From the NCBI RefSeq assembly GCF_000688395.1, contig NZ_JIAG01000018.1, positions 1 through 46,210 of the forward strand: a stretch of 46,210 bases of DNA, written 5' to 3'. The translations under genes were made by a program, and so were the position numbers. The notes under the pieces are model-generated. The model was not told the DNA's origin, did not search any database, and saw only the letters and a program-made list of their open reading frames with translations. Positions 37,151 through 45,975 of the stretch are shown here, one piece after another. Numbering within the stretch: position 1 is the first letter of the stretch; the number at the start of each line of letters is the position of its first letter. The stretch comes from Haematomicrobium sanguinis DSM 21259. GTDB taxonomy: Bacteria; Actinomycetota; Actinomycetes; Actinomycetales; Micrococcaceae.

Positions 37151-38131
37151 ATGATAGAAACTTCGGCGCGATTGCTCCAGGCGCTCTCGCTCCTGCAGCT
37201 CAAACGCGAATGGACCGGGCCAATGCTTGCCGAGCGGATGGGTGTGACCGAGCGGACGGTGCGGCGCGATATTGAGAAGCTGCGATCGCTGGGCTACCCG
37301 ATCAACGCCTCCCCCGGTGTGGCCGGGGGCTATCAGCTCGGTTCCGGTGCCCAATTGCCGCCGCTCTTGCTCGATGATGATGAAGCCCTGGCCGTGGCGC
37401 TCGGGCTGAGCTCGGTCACCGCAAGCCCGGTGTCCGGCGTTGGCGAAGCGGCGATCAGGGCGCTGACCAAACTGGAACAGGTCCTCCCGTCGAGGCTGCG
37501 GCCTAAGTTCGCCTCCCTGCGTGCGGCAGTGCAGCGCACGCGCGGCCCGGTGACCCCGGTCAACCCGGAAGTGCTGACCTCCCTGTCCACCGCCATTTCC
37601 GAGCGCCGCGCGGTGGGTTTCCGGTACTCCCGGGCGGATGGCGAGTCGGCCCGGCGACTGGTGGAACCCTATGGTCTGGTCGATACCGGTCTGCGCTGGT
37701 ATCTGGTCGCTTGGGATCAGGTGCGGGTGGATTGGCGCATTTTCCGCGCCGACCGATTCGAGTCCGTCCCGCACCACCGGGAGCGGTTCACGCCCCGGAC
37801 GCCGCCGGCCAAGGACCTCTCACTGTATGTGTCCGAAAGTGTCACCGGATCGCCCTACCGGCATATCGCCGTCGTACGTTTTTTGGCGCCCGCGAACCGG
37901 GTGGTGGAACGCTTCCCCCAGCACTTTGCCACCATTGAGGAGGGCACGGATGGGGCCACCTGCACGGTGCGCGCGGGGTTCGATTCGCTTCCCTATATCC
38001 TCGGGATGCTCGTGAGTGTGAATGAGGATTTTGAGATTGTGGAACCCGCGCCGTTGCGCGACTATGCGCGTGCGGTGTCCGCGCGCCTTTCGCAGGGCGC
38101 GAAATCGCGTGAGGCGGCCCGCGGCACATAG
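37151..38131 (+). CDS. WYL-domain transcriptional regulator (YafY type)
   Basis: About 326 aa. The N-terminal winged helix (1-60) has ERMGVTERTVRRDIEKLRSLGY, the DeoR-like recognition helix of YafY regulators. The WYL domain at about 140-220 contains RRLVEPYGLVDTGLRWYLVAWD and DWRIFRADR, a fold that binds small ligands or nucleic acid. A WCX-like C-terminal domain follows (about 230-310). I prefer ATG 37151 over GTG 37145 because a -10-like box precedes it at leaderless spacing. The stop TAG is part of the -10 box of the next gene. Likely targets are itself and the divergent DJ-1/PfpI gene. Confidence 0.85.
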   Translation: MIETSARLLQALSLLQLKREWTGPMLAERMGVTERTVRRDIEKLRSLGYPINASPGVAGGYQLGSGAQLPPLLLDDDEALAVALGLSSVTASPVSGVGEAAIRALTKLEQVLPSRLRPKFASLRAAVQRTRGPVTPVNPEVLTSLSTAISERRAVGFRYSRADGESARRLVEPYGLVDTGLRWYLVAWDQVRVDWRIFRADRFESVPHHRERFTPRTPPAKDLSLYVSESVTGSPYRHIAVVRFLAPANRVVERFPQHFATIEEGTDGATCTVRAGFDSLPYILGMLVSVNEDFEIVEPAPLRDYARAVSARLSQGAKSREAARGT

Positions 38132-38134
38132 AAT
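38129..38134 (+). promoter_or_regulatory. candidate -10 box for hrpA, overlapping the upstream stop codon
   Basis: TAGAAT starts with the TAG stop of the WYL gene and lies nine bases before the hrpA GTG, with no ribosome site between. Same hexamer and layout as at 5133, suggesting a leaderless start. Confidence 0.5.
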
Positions 38135-38143
38135 AGTTGAATT

Positions 38144-41100
38144 GTGCCAATCACCGTGACCTACCCGCCGAACCTTCCCGTCTCCGCGCGCCGCGAGGAG
38201 ATCATGGAGGCGATTCGGGATAACCAGGTTGTGGTGGTTGCCGGGGAAACGGGCTCCGGGAAGACCACCCAGATCCCAAAAATGCTTTTGGAGATGGGCC
38301 TCGGCGAGCGCGGCCTCATTGGGCACACGCAACCGCGCAGGCTCGCCGCGCGCTCGGTCGCCGAACGCATTGCCACGGAACTGGGCACAAAACTCGGCGA
38401 CGTGGTGGGTTACCAGGTGCGCTTCACCGCGGACGTGTCCAAGGCGACGCGCATCAAGCTCATGACGGACGGCATCCTGCTTGCCGAAATCGCCGACGAT
38501 CCGCTCTTGAAACGCTACAGCGCCATCATCATCGACGAGGCGCACGAGCGCAGCCTCAACATCGACTTTCTGCTCGGCTATCTGGCGCGCATTTTGCCCC
38601 AGCGCCCGGATCTGAAGCTCGTGATCACCTCGGCGACGATTGATACCGCGCGCTTTGCCGAGCACTTTGCGCGCGCGGCGGACGGTGATGGGGCCGAGCC
38701 CCGGCCAGCGCCCATCATTGAAGTCTCGGGCCGCACCTACCCCGTGGAAATCCGCTACCGCCCGCTCGCCCTACCCCGCGAGGTGGACACCGACAACCCG
38801 GACCAGGACCCGCTCGAGGAGGAGCGCGACCCGACCGACGCGATCGAAGACGCCATCCGCGAACTCGCGAAAGAGGCCCCCGGGGACATCCTCATCTTCC
38901 TCTCCGGCGAGCGCGAAATCCGCGACACCGCGGACGCCGTGCGCGCCCTCATCGAGCGGGATCGTTCTCTCGCGCACACCGAGGTGCTCAGTTTGTACGG
39001 GCGGCTCTCGCTGTCCGAACAGCAACGCGTCTTCGGGTCGCGGCCGCCGGGGATCCGTCGCCGCATAGTGCTCGCGACCAACGTCGCAGAAACCTCGCTC
39101 ACGGTGCCCGGCATCAAGTACGTGATCGACCCGGGCACCGCCCGCATTTCCCGCTACTCGCACCGCACCAAGGTGCAACGCCTCCCCATTGAGCGCGTCA
39201 GTCAAGCCTCGGCCAACCAGCGTTCCGGCCGCGCCGGGCGCACCTCGGACGGCATCGCCATCCGCCTCTACTCCGAAGAGGACTTCACCTCCCGGCGTGA
39301 ATTCACCGAGCCGGAAATCCTGCGTACCTCGCTCGCCTCGGTCATCCTGAACATGATGGCCATGGGCATTGCGCGCACCCCCGCCGACATTGCCGATTTC
39401 CCCTTCATCGAGCCGCCTGACGCGAAAGCGGTCAATGACGGGGTCACCTTGTTGCGCGAGCTGGGTGCGCTCGCCACCGCACGCAACAACGCTGCACAGA
39501 AGAACGACGGCGATGCACGCCAAGGTGCCGGAGCCTCCCGAGCCGGTGGTCGCCAGGGCGCCGGTTCCACGCCGTCGCGGTGTGGCAAGCGTGCCCCGGG
39601 TTTGAGCGCGATCGGCCAGAAAATGGCGGCGCTGCCGCTCGATCCGCGGTTGGCGCGCATGATGGTGGAAGCTGGACGCCGCGATGTAGTGAAGGAGGTC
39701 ATGGTCTTGGCCGCGGCGCTCACCATCCAAGACCCCCGGGAACTTCCCAGTCCGGAGCGGCCCAAGGATCGGGCTCGCGCCCAGGAACTGCACAAGCGGT
39801 TCGCCGACGAGAAGTCCGATTTCTCCTCTTATTTGCTGCTGTATCGGTACCTGGAAGAAAAGCAGAAGGAGCTCTCCGGAAATCAGTTCCGCAAGCTCTG
39901 CCAACGCGAATTCATTAACTATTTGCGCGTGCGCGAGTGGCAAGACCTGATTGCCCAGTTACGTCAATTGGCGAAACCCGTCGGTGTCACGGTGAAGCCA
40001 GGCCCGATTGACCCTGCCGGACGCGAAGACGCGATTCACCAGAGCTTGCTCTCCGGTTTGCTGTCCAATATCGGCAGCTTCGACCAGCGCACCCGGGAAT
40101 ACTTGGGCGCGCGTGGCACCCGGTTTGTGATCTTCCCGGGCTCGGGTCTGTTCAAGAAGAACCCCGAATGGGTCATGGCGGCCGAGCTCGTGGAAACGAG
40201 CCGGTTATGGGCGCGCACCGTCGCGGTGTTTAAACCCGAATGGGCCGAGGAGATCGCCCCGCACCTCGTCAAACGCAGCATTTCCGAGCCGCACTGGTCC
40301 TCCAAAATGGGGGCGGCGATGGCCTACGAAAAGGTCACGCTCTTCGGTGTGCCGATCATCGCTCAACGCCGTATCCAGTTCTCCCGCGTGGACCCGGTTG
40401 CCGCACGCGAACTGTTCATTCAGCACGCTTTGGTCGAGGGTGACTGGCGCACCCACCACCGGTTCTTCCACCGCAACCGCAAGCGCCTGGCCGAGGTCGA
40501 AGAATTGCAAACCCGCATGCGCCGCAACGACCTCATGGTCGATGACGCAACACTGTTCGATTTCTACGACCAGCGCATCGGCAAGGAGGTCACGAGCGAG
40601 CGGCACTTTGATAAGTGGTGGAAACACGCCCGGCACTCGACCCCCGATCTGCTTGATTTCGACCCCGAGTTGCTGCTCAACGAACGTGCCGAGGATCTGG
40701 ACGAGGAATCTTTTCCGACCACCTGGCACGTCGGCGACATGGACCTATCGCTGGACTACGAGTTTTCCGCGGACCGCATGAATCCGGCTGACTCAGACGG
40801 GGTCACCGTGAAAGTGCCGATCCTGTTCCTGAACCAGCTCGACCCGGCCCCGTTCCGGTGGCAGATCCCCGGTCTCCGTGAAGAACTCGTGTCGGCTCTT
40901 ATCCGCTCGCTTCCCAAGCCGGTGCGCAAGAACGTGGTGCCGGCACCCGAGGTTGCGCGCCTCGTGCTGCCGATGTTGGCGCAGGATTTTACCGAATATG
41001 TTGACGATTTCGAGACGTCTCTCGAGTTGGCTCTCCGCCGGCTGCGCGGACACGTGATTCCGGCCGGGTCCTGGAATTGGGAGCAGGTCCCGGTGCACCT

Positions 41101-42196
41101 CAAACCACACTTTCGCGTCCTGGATGAGCGCGGAAATACGCTCGGCGAGGGCCAAGACTTGGCGCGTCTGCAAGAAGAGTTGACCCCGGCGTTGCGCCGC
41201 GCGATTGCTGCGAGTGTCGGTGCGACCCCCAAGACTCGGCCCTCTGGTGCCCGGAATGCCACGGTGAGCCGGGGTGCCGAGGTCGGGGACACGCCGTCGG
41301 GCATCAGAACCCGAGCCCAAGGTAAGCCGGGGCTGGAACGCACGGGGCTGACAACGTGGCCGGAACCCGATCTGCCGCGCGAGGTGTCGCGGCAGGTGCA
41401 GGGCCGCACGGTGAGAGGGTATCCGGCGCTCGTGGATGCCGGCGAGAGCGTCAATGTGCGGATTTTTGATAGCGCGGACGCGCAGGCGCAGTTTATGCGC
41501 CGCGGTGTGATGCGGCTGTTGGCGCTATCGGTGCCCAGCCCCGCGCGGTACGTGTCCGAGCATCTGAGCAACACCGAGAAGCTGGTGTTTACGCAGAATC
41601 CGCACGGGAGCGTGGACGCGCTCATTGCGGATTCCACGCTCGCCGCGATCGACTCGTTGCTACCCGAAGCGCTCCCCTTTACGCGCGCGGAATTTGACGC
41701 CGTTCGCGAGAATGTCCGGGCAGAATTGGTGGACCGGACGTTTCTGGTGGTGTCGCTGGTGGCGAGGATTCTGGGGCTGGCCGTGCAGGTACAGAAGGCG
41801 CTGGATGAATCGCCGGCGCCGGTGTTGGAGAGCGCGTATCAGGACATGCGCTCGCAACTGGGGTTGCTGGTGAAGACCGGGTTCGTGGCTGCGACCGGGT
41901 ACGCGCAGCTCGCGCAGCTGCCGCGCTATCTGGAGGCGATGGTGCGCCGTTTGGACAAACTGCCGACCGGGTATGTTCGCGATGGGGAGAGCATGCGCGT
42001 GGTGCAGGAGTTGGAAGACGAATATGACGATGCGATTGCATCCCTGCGGGCCGGGGCGCTCATTCCCAGCGCGTTACGGGCCGTGCGGTGGATGTTAGAA
42101 GAGTTGCGCGTGTCCTTCTTCGCGCAAGAACTCGGGACCGCGTACACCGTCTCGGCGAAACGCGTCCGGGCGGCGTTGCACAAAGCCCTCCGCTAG
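38144..42196 (+). CDS. hrpA: ATP-dependent RNA helicase HrpA (DEAH box)
   Basis: A 1350-aa DEAH-box helicase, in line with bacterial HrpA (about 1300 aa). Motif I is GETGSGKTTQ (about 32-41), motif II DEAHERSL (about 130), motif III SAT, motif VI QRSGRAGRTSDG. A winged-helix/ratchet and OB region come next, then the long HrpA-specific C-terminal half (DUF3418). Two low-complexity inserts are visible: about 447-485 (AAQKNDGDARQGAGASRAGG) and about 1025-1065. HrpA rescues stalled or collided ribosomes in E. coli by pulling on mRNA. GTG 38144 appears leaderless. It is followed by palindrome C. Confidence 0.95.
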   Translation: MPITVTYPPNLPVSARREEIMEAIRDNQVVVVAGETGSGKTTQIPKMLLEMGLGERGLIGHTQPRRLAARSVAERIATELGTKLGDVVGYQVRFTADVSKATRIKLMTDGILLAEIADDPLLKRYSAIIIDEAHERSLNIDFLLGYLARILPQRPDLKLVITSATIDTARFAEHFARAADGDGAEPRPAPIIEVSGRTYPVEIRYRPLALPREVDTDNPDQDPLEEERDPTDAIEDAIRELAKEAPGDILIFLSGEREIRDTADAVRALIERDRSLAHTEVLSLYGRLSLSEQQRVFGSRPPGIRRRIVLATNVAETSLTVPGIKYVIDPGTARISRYSHRTKVQRLPIERVSQASANQRSGRAGRTSDGIAIRLYSEEDFTSRREFTEPEILRTSLASVILNMMAMGIARTPADIADFPFIEPPDAKAVNDGVTLLRELGALATARNNAAQKNDGDARQGAGASRAGGRQGAGSTPSRCGKRAPGLSAIGQKMAALPLDPRLARMMVEAGRRDVVKEVMVLAAALTIQDPRELPSPERPKDRARAQELHKRFADEKSDFSSYLLLYRYLEEKQKELSGNQFRKLCQREFINYLRVREWQDLIAQLRQLAKPVGVTVKPGPIDPAGREDAIHQSLLSGLLSNIGSFDQRTREYLGARGTRFVIFPGSGLFKKNPEWVMAAELVETSRLWARTVAVFKPEWAEEIAPHLVKRSISEPHWSSKMGAAMAYEKVTLFGVPIIAQRRIQFSRVDPVAARELFIQHALVEGDWRTHHRFFHRNRKRLAEVEELQTRMRRNDLMVDDATLFDFYDQRIGKEVTSERHFDKWWKHARHSTPDLLDFDPELLLNERAEDLDEESFPTTWHVGDMDLSLDYEFSADRMNPADSDGVTVKVPILFLNQLDPAPFRWQIPGLREELVSALIRSLPKPVRKNVVPAPEVARLVLPMLAQDFTEYVDDFETSLELALRRLRGHVIPAGSWNWEQVPVHLKPHFRVLDERGNTLGEGQDLARLQEELTPALRRAIAASVGATPKTRPSGARNATVSRGAEVGDTPSGIRTRAQGKPGLERTGLTTWPEPDLPREVSRQVQGRTVRGYPALVDAGESVNVRIFDSADAQAQFMRRGVMRLLALSVPSPARYVSEHLSNTEKLVFTQNPHGSVDALIADSTLAAIDSLLPEALPFTRAEFDAVRENVRAELVDRTFLVVSLVARILGLAVQVQKALDESPAPVLESAYQDMRSQLGLLVKTGFVAATGYAQLAQLPRYLEAMVRRLDKLPTGYVRDGESMRVVQELEDEYDDAIASLRAGALIPSALRAVRWMLEELRVSFFAQELGTAYTVSAKRVRAALHKALR

Positions 42197-42201
42197 CCCT
42201 C

Positions 42202-42264
42202 CCGCCGTTAGACTCTTATGCACGTAATCTCACCAGCATTACGTGCAAAAGAGTCTAACGGCGG
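42202..42264. terminator. long palindrome C (27-bp arms) between convergent genes
   Basis: Arms 42202-42228 and 42238-42264 pair with a single mismatch around the loop CTCACCAGC. It starts six bases after the hrpA stop and ends 17 bases before the stop of the convergent DUF559-like gene, so it can terminate both. The arm sequence CCGCCGTTAGACTCTT is shared with palindrome D at 43345-43405. The loops suggest C is the reverse-oriented copy of D. Confidence 0.75.
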
Positions 42265-42280
42265 CTGTGCTCCCAGCTCG

Positions 42281-43285
42281 TCACGGCTTCCACCCCTGCT
42301 TCATCAGAGCGGAGCGCACCTTTCCCACCGCGATTTCCGGGTACCTCATGTCTAGTTTGGTGATCTTTACCTGCAACCATCCCGCTGCATGAACGGCGTA
42401 ATCGCGACGTGCGTCGAGGTGTTGCTGTTCGGGAGTCAGGTGGTGGGCGCCCTCATATTCAACGCAGACCTTGAATTCATGGTTAGACAAGTCTGGCCAG
42501 CAAATGGGGGCGCCGGTCTCGTCCATTATGGGGACGTTTACGTGGAAGAGCGGTAGCCCGCTGTCCTCCAAGGCAAGTCGAAGCCGTGTCTCTGGCGGCG
42601 AGTCAGCGCGCTCCACCGCCCGTGAGAGTGCAAGTCGCAATTTTTTGACGCCTGGATAACCCGACTTCGTGGCGACATATGCTTCCAGTTCGGCTCGAGA
42701 GACCTTCGCCGTTTTGATAAACCGCGGACCGCGTTCTCCGTGACTCATTACGTGATCGAGGACGATGACCAGCTCAACCGGCCGTAACCAGGTAGCGAGG
42801 TCGAGAAGCGTTCTGGGGATCGAGGTTGCCGCAATGTCTGAGACCCTCACAATTTCGTCTTGGGACACGTCGCGGGAATACCCCAGTACACCCCGCCGCC
42901 GCGGTGAGTGGCTACCTCGCGGGCGGGTCACATGCAATGCGTACCACGGCGCGTACCGTAGCAGACGGCCGTGGCTGCGCGTGGACTTGATGGGGAACTT
43001 GTGAGGGATGGGCAAGCCGTGGAGGCGGGCGGCGCTCAGATGGCTCGCCACTGCGCCGGGAGTTTCGTTTAGCACGGCGAGGAGCCGCTCGAAATATGCT
43101 TCATCTTCGCCAGGTGTCTCCACCTTGACAAGACGTATTCCCCGGCTCAACGTGCTGACCGAGGCGCGTTTTAGCTCGCCTCGCGTTATCCCGAGAGCTT
43201 TCGCGTCCTTCACGCGGAAAGCTCGCCGCGGAAGGTCGTTCGGAAACGGTCGAGGAGTACGTGCCATGAAGGCATTCAAGCTCAT
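42281..43285 (-). CDS. DUF559/AbiEi-like protein with endonuclease-type C-terminal fold
   Basis: A 334-aa protein of a type common in Actinomycetota. The N-terminal 70 residues resemble the AbiEi-type winged-helix region (GITRGELKRASVSTLSRGIRLV). The middle carries IAATSIPRTLLDLATWLRP, a signature of this group. The C-terminal 90 residues look like a Vsr/DUF559 PD-(D/E)XK fold: CWPDLSNHEFKVCVEYEGAHH, then HLDARRDYAVHAAGW. ATG 43285 or 43267 are both possible; neither has a ribosome site. Related genes are annotated as antitoxin-like or DUF559 proteins without proven function. It is flanked on both sides by related palindromes (C and D). Confidence 0.7.
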   Translation of the reverse strand: MSLNAFMARTPRPFPNDLPRRAFRVKDAKALGITRGELKRASVSTLSRGIRLVKVETPGEDEAYFERLLAVLNETPGAVASHLSAARLHGLPIPHKFPIKSTRSHGRLLRYAPWYALHVTRPRGSHSPRRRGVLGYSRDVSQDEIVRVSDIAATSIPRTLLDLATWLRPVELVIVLDHVMSHGERGPRFIKTAKVSRAELEAYVATKSGYPGVKKLRLALSRAVERADSPPETRLRLALEDSGLPLFHVNVPIMDETGAPICWPDLSNHEFKVCVEYEGAHHLTPEQQHLDARRDYAVHAAGWLQVKITKLDMRYPEIAVGKVRSALMKQGWKP

Positions 43286-43344
43286 TTTCGACGCGCTCGC
43301 AGAAGTTATCCACAGGCGAGAGGGGGCGTCCGGCGACAGCGTGA

Positions 43345-43405
43345 CGCCGTTAGACTCTTCTGCACGTAATGTGGGTGAAATTAGGTGCAGAAGAGTCTAA
43401 CGGCG
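43345..43405. terminator. long palindrome D (26-bp arms) after the HIT gene
   Basis: Arms 43345-43370 and 43380-43405 pair with one mismatch around the loop GTGGGTGAA. It lies five bases past the HIT gene stop. It shares CGCCGTTAGACTCTT and TGCACGTAAT with palindrome C, about 1.1 kb away on the other side of the DUF559-like gene. Confidence 0.75.
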
Positions 43406-43410
43406 ACTTG

Positions 43411-43848
43411 CTACAGGGGGCCGGGGCCGGGGACGTTGTCCGCGAAACCGGCCGCGCGCAACCCTTCGCGGAGCCGCTCGGCGTTCTCGTCTAGGCGGGC
43501 CTGGTCTGGGTTGTTGTCCACCTTGTCGAAGCTGAACTCTTCCAGGCCGCGCGCGGGCCACACGTGGATGTGCAGGTGCGGGACCTCGAACCCGGCGATG
43601 ATGAGCCCGGCGCGCTCGGTCTCGAAAACCTCGGTCTGCACCTTGCCAATCCGCTGCGCGACCTCGGTCAGGTGCGCCATGAGCGCCGGATCGGCGTCCG
43701 TCCACGTGTCGATTTCGGCCCGCGGGACCACCAAAGCGTGTCCGTCGGCGAGTGGCGCGATCGTCAGGAATGCGACGCAGTCATCATCCTGGTAGACAAA
43801 TCTGCCGGGGATCTCGCCCTCGATGATTTTCGTGAACAGCGTGCTCAT
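43411..43848 (-). CDS. HIT family nucleotide hydrolase/transferase
   Basis: A 145-aa cytosolic protein of the histidine-triad superfamily, probably an Hint-type nucleoside phosphoramidase or dinucleoside polyphosphate hydrolase. The triad is in PHLHIHVWP (H-x-H-x-H), and the N-terminal FTKIIEGEIPGRFVYQDDDCVAFL is the standard opening. ATG 43848 is preceded by GGAGG in the 3' end of the alcohol dehydrogenase gene, whose stop is at 43851, so the two are coupled. A longer frame exists upstream but lies wholly inside that dehydrogenase and is not used. Physiological substrate unknown. Confidence 0.9.
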   Translation of the reverse strand: MSTLFTKIIEGEIPGRFVYQDDDCVAFLTIAPLADGHALVVPRAEIDTWTDADPALMAHLTEVAQRIGKVQTEVFETERAGLIIAGFEVPHLHIHVWPARGLEEFSFDKVDNNPDQARLDENAERLREGLRAAGFADNVPGPGPL

Positions 43849-43850
43849 CG

Positions 43851-44906
43851 CTACTTTTCCTCCGTCAAATCCAGCACAAAGCGGTATTTCACATCCGAAT
43901 CCATCATGCGCTGGTACGCCTGGTCGAGATAGTCTCCCTTGATGACTTCGACATCGGCGGTGATGTTGTGTTCGGCGCAAAAGTCGAGCATGTCCTGCGT
44001 CGCCGGGATGCCGCCGATCATGGAGCCAGCGTAGCTGCGCCGGCGGGGAATCATCAGCCCCGGATTGATCGGGGGCATCTCATCCTCGGGCAGTCCCAGT
44101 TGTACCAAGACGCCGTCCCGTTTCAACGTCGCCAGGTAGGGGTTCAGGTCGTGGGACGCGGCGACAGTGTCCAAAATGAGGTTGAGCGAACTCTGTGCCT
44201 CTTCCATCGCGTTCTCATCCTTGGAAATGACCACGCGGTCCGCGCCGAGTTCCTTGGCCGCGTCCACCTTGGATTCCGAGGTGGTGAAGACCGTGACGGT
44301 TGCCCCCATGGCTTTGGCGAGCTTGACGCCCATATGGCCAAGTCCGCCCAGCCCGATCACGCCGACGGCATCGCCTTTGCGCACGCCCCAGTGACGTAGC
44401 GGCGAGTAGGTGGTGATGCCCGCACACAACAGCGGGGCTGCCGCCGCTGGATCCAAGCTCTCGGGAACCGACAGCACATAGCGCTTGTCGACCACGATCG
44501 AGGTGCTGTAGCCGCCTTGAGTGATCTCGCCGTCGTGGCGCAGGTCCACACCGTTGTAGGTGCCGACCATTCCAGTGCCTTCGCAGTAGTTCTCGAATCC
44601 GTCCTGACAGCTTTCACACTCGCGGCAGGAGTCGACAATGCACCCGACGCCCACGCGGTCGCCCACGGAGAAATCGGACACGTTCTCCCCGACTTCTTGC
44701 ACCGTGCCGACGATTTCATGCCCCGGAGTCATGGGGTAAGGGATCTCGCCCCATTCTCCTCGAACGGTGTGAATATCGGAGTGGCACAGCCCGCAGTAGT
44801 CGATGGAAATGTTGACATCGTCGGGCCCGGTCGCGCGGCGCTCCAAGGTGGTACGGGTGGCGCCGGTCGTGGGGGAAGTGTACGCATAGGCAATCGCTTC
44901 AGTCAT
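43851..44906 (-). CDS. zinc-dependent NAD(P) alcohol dehydrogenase (cinnamyl/YahK type)
   Basis: A 351-aa medium-chain dehydrogenase that interconverts aldehydes and alcohols. Catalytic zinc ligands are in DYCGLCHSDIHTVRGEWG and GHEIVGTV. The structural-zinc lobe is CRECESCQDGFENYC. The cofactor fold has GLGGLGHMGVKLAKAMGA. The sequence is closest in pattern to the YahK/cinnamyl alcohol dehydrogenase group, usually NADPH-linked with broad aldehyde range. ATG 44906 (MTEAIAYAY...) matches the family start; the frame is open further upstream to 44942 but without homology. Co-directional and coupled with the HIT gene. Confidence 0.88.
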   Translation of the reverse strand: MTEAIAYAYTSPTTGATRTTLERRATGPDDVNISIDYCGLCHSDIHTVRGEWGEIPYPMTPGHEIVGTVQEVGENVSDFSVGDRVGVGCIVDSCRECESCQDGFENYCEGTGMVGTYNGVDLRHDGEITQGGYSTSIVVDKRYVLSVPESLDPAAAAPLLCAGITTYSPLRHWGVRKGDAVGVIGLGGLGHMGVKLAKAMGATVTVFTTSESKVDAAKELGADRVVISKDENAMEEAQSSLNLILDTVAASHDLNPYLATLKRDGVLVQLGLPEDEMPPINPGLMIPRRRSYAGSMIGGIPATQDMLDFCAEHNITADVEVIKGDYLDQAYQRMMDSDVKYRFVLDLTEEK

Positions 44907-44979
44907 GTTCTGACCGTAGTCCGCTCCGGTAGCGGTGCGCAATATGCTTCGCGCGCTAAGCCCCGCGTTCCCTTTGCCG

Positions 44980-45810
44980 CTATGCCCCGGTCGCTACCGG
45001 CAACTCGGGGTGGTTAGACCACTGCGACCAGGACCCCGGATACAGCGCCGCTCTCTTTCCGATAAGGTCCAGCGCGAAAATTTCGTGCGCCGCGCTGACG
45101 CCGGAGCCGCAGTACACGGCAAGTTCGGCGCCCGGATGTTCACCGAGAAATGCGAACCGATCCGCGAGCGCGCCCCGATCCAGGAACCGACCGTCCTCGT
45201 CAACATTTGCCGAGGTCGGCGCATTGAGCGCCCCCGGAATATGCCCGGCAACCGGATCCACCGGTTCGCTCTCCCCGCGATACCGTTCCGGAGCTCTCGC
45301 GTCCAAAAGAATGTTGTCCGCGGCGAACTCCAGCACGTCCTCCAATGCCAATCGCGGCATGTTCCCGGGCGAAAGCGTCACCGAGCCCAAGGAATGCGTT
45401 TCTTCCCCGGTGTCCACCTCATAGCCCTGGCCCTTCCACGCGCCCAACCCGCCGTCCAGCACGCGCACATCATCCAGACCGCCGTCCCGCAAGAGCCACC
45501 AGGCCCGGGCCGCGGCCATCGAGGACCAGTCATCATAGACCACCACGGTATCGCCCGGATGAATCCCCCAGCGCTGTGCGGCGTCCTCCAACAGCGAGGC
45601 TTCCGGTAAGGGGTGCCGCCCTTCGGCGGCCACCGGCGGCGCCGCCAACTCGGCATCCAAATCAACATATACCGCTGAGGGAATATGTCCCTTGCGGTAT
45701 TCTTCGTGGCCGTTGGGTCCGCCCAACTGCCAACGGACATCCAAAATGACGGTGTGCTCACCGGAGGTCATCCGGTTCCTAAGCTCACGCACGTCAATGA
45801 GATTCTTCAT
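44980..45810 (-). CDS. sseA: thiosulfate/3-mercaptopyruvate sulfurtransferase (two rhodanese domains)
   Basis: A 276-aa protein with two rhodanese domains, the N-terminal one inactive and the C-terminal one catalytic. The active-site loop is VYCGSGVSAAHE, with Cys as persulfide carrier. The CGSG-V-(T/S)-A form is typical of 3-mercaptopyruvate sulfurtransferases rather than thiosulfate-specific ones. ARAPERYRGESEPVDPVAGHIPGALN is the conserved CH2-type segment before the loop. ATG 45810. It acts in cysteine breakdown and sulfane sulfur supply. An inverted repeat at 45849-45863 lies just upstream and may be an operator. Confidence 0.88.
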   Translation of the reverse strand: MKNLIDVRELRNRMTSGEHTVILDVRWQLGGPNGHEEYRKGHIPSAVYVDLDAELAAPPVAAEGRHPLPEASLLEDAAQRWGIHPGDTVVVYDDWSSMAAARAWWLLRDGGLDDVRVLDGGLGAWKGQGYEVDTGEETHSLGSVTLSPGNMPRLALEDVLEFAADNILLDARAPERYRGESEPVDPVAGHIPGALNAPTSANVDEDGRFLDRGALADRFAFLGEHPGAELAVYCGSGVSAAHEIFALDLIGKRAALYPGSWSQWSNHPELPVATGA

Positions 45811-45848
45811 GGGGTCTCCTGAAGGTCAAAGCGTCAACGACTCTGTCA

Positions 45849-45863
45849 ACACATGCGATGTGT
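45849..45863. promoter_or_regulatory. inverted repeat upstream of the sulfurtransferase gene
   Basis: ACACAT-GCG-ATGTGT is a perfect 6+3+6 palindrome about 40 bases before the start at 45810. TTGACA occurs on the minus strand at both of its edges (45849-45844 and 45866-45861). It could be a repressor operator overlapping a -35 box, but no good -10 is seen. Confidence 0.35.
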
Positions 45864-45892
45864 CAAGCAAACCACATTTTCGCCTCTGTGAA

Positions 45893-45937
45893 GTCTCAAT
45901 ACATAGTGGACAGTTAGGTCTCAATACATAGTGGACA
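45893..45937. repeat. tandem 20-base repeats at the insertion-sequence end
   Basis: The 20 bases GTCTCAATACATAGTGGACA occur at 45893-45912 and again at 45918-45937, a period of 25. They lie just before a transposase gene and look like the terminal region of an IS481-type element, whose tips often carry such TGT..A-rich ends. The exact outer boundary cannot be fixed without the other end. Confidence 0.6.
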
Positions 45938-45975
45938 TTTGAGCGTGCTGGTTTGTGGCGGTTGAGAATGCGGGG

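Noticed and set aside
38771-39943. 390-codon open frame opposite hrpA
   Set aside because: Antisense to the helicase core motifs, no ribosome site and no homology that I recognise.
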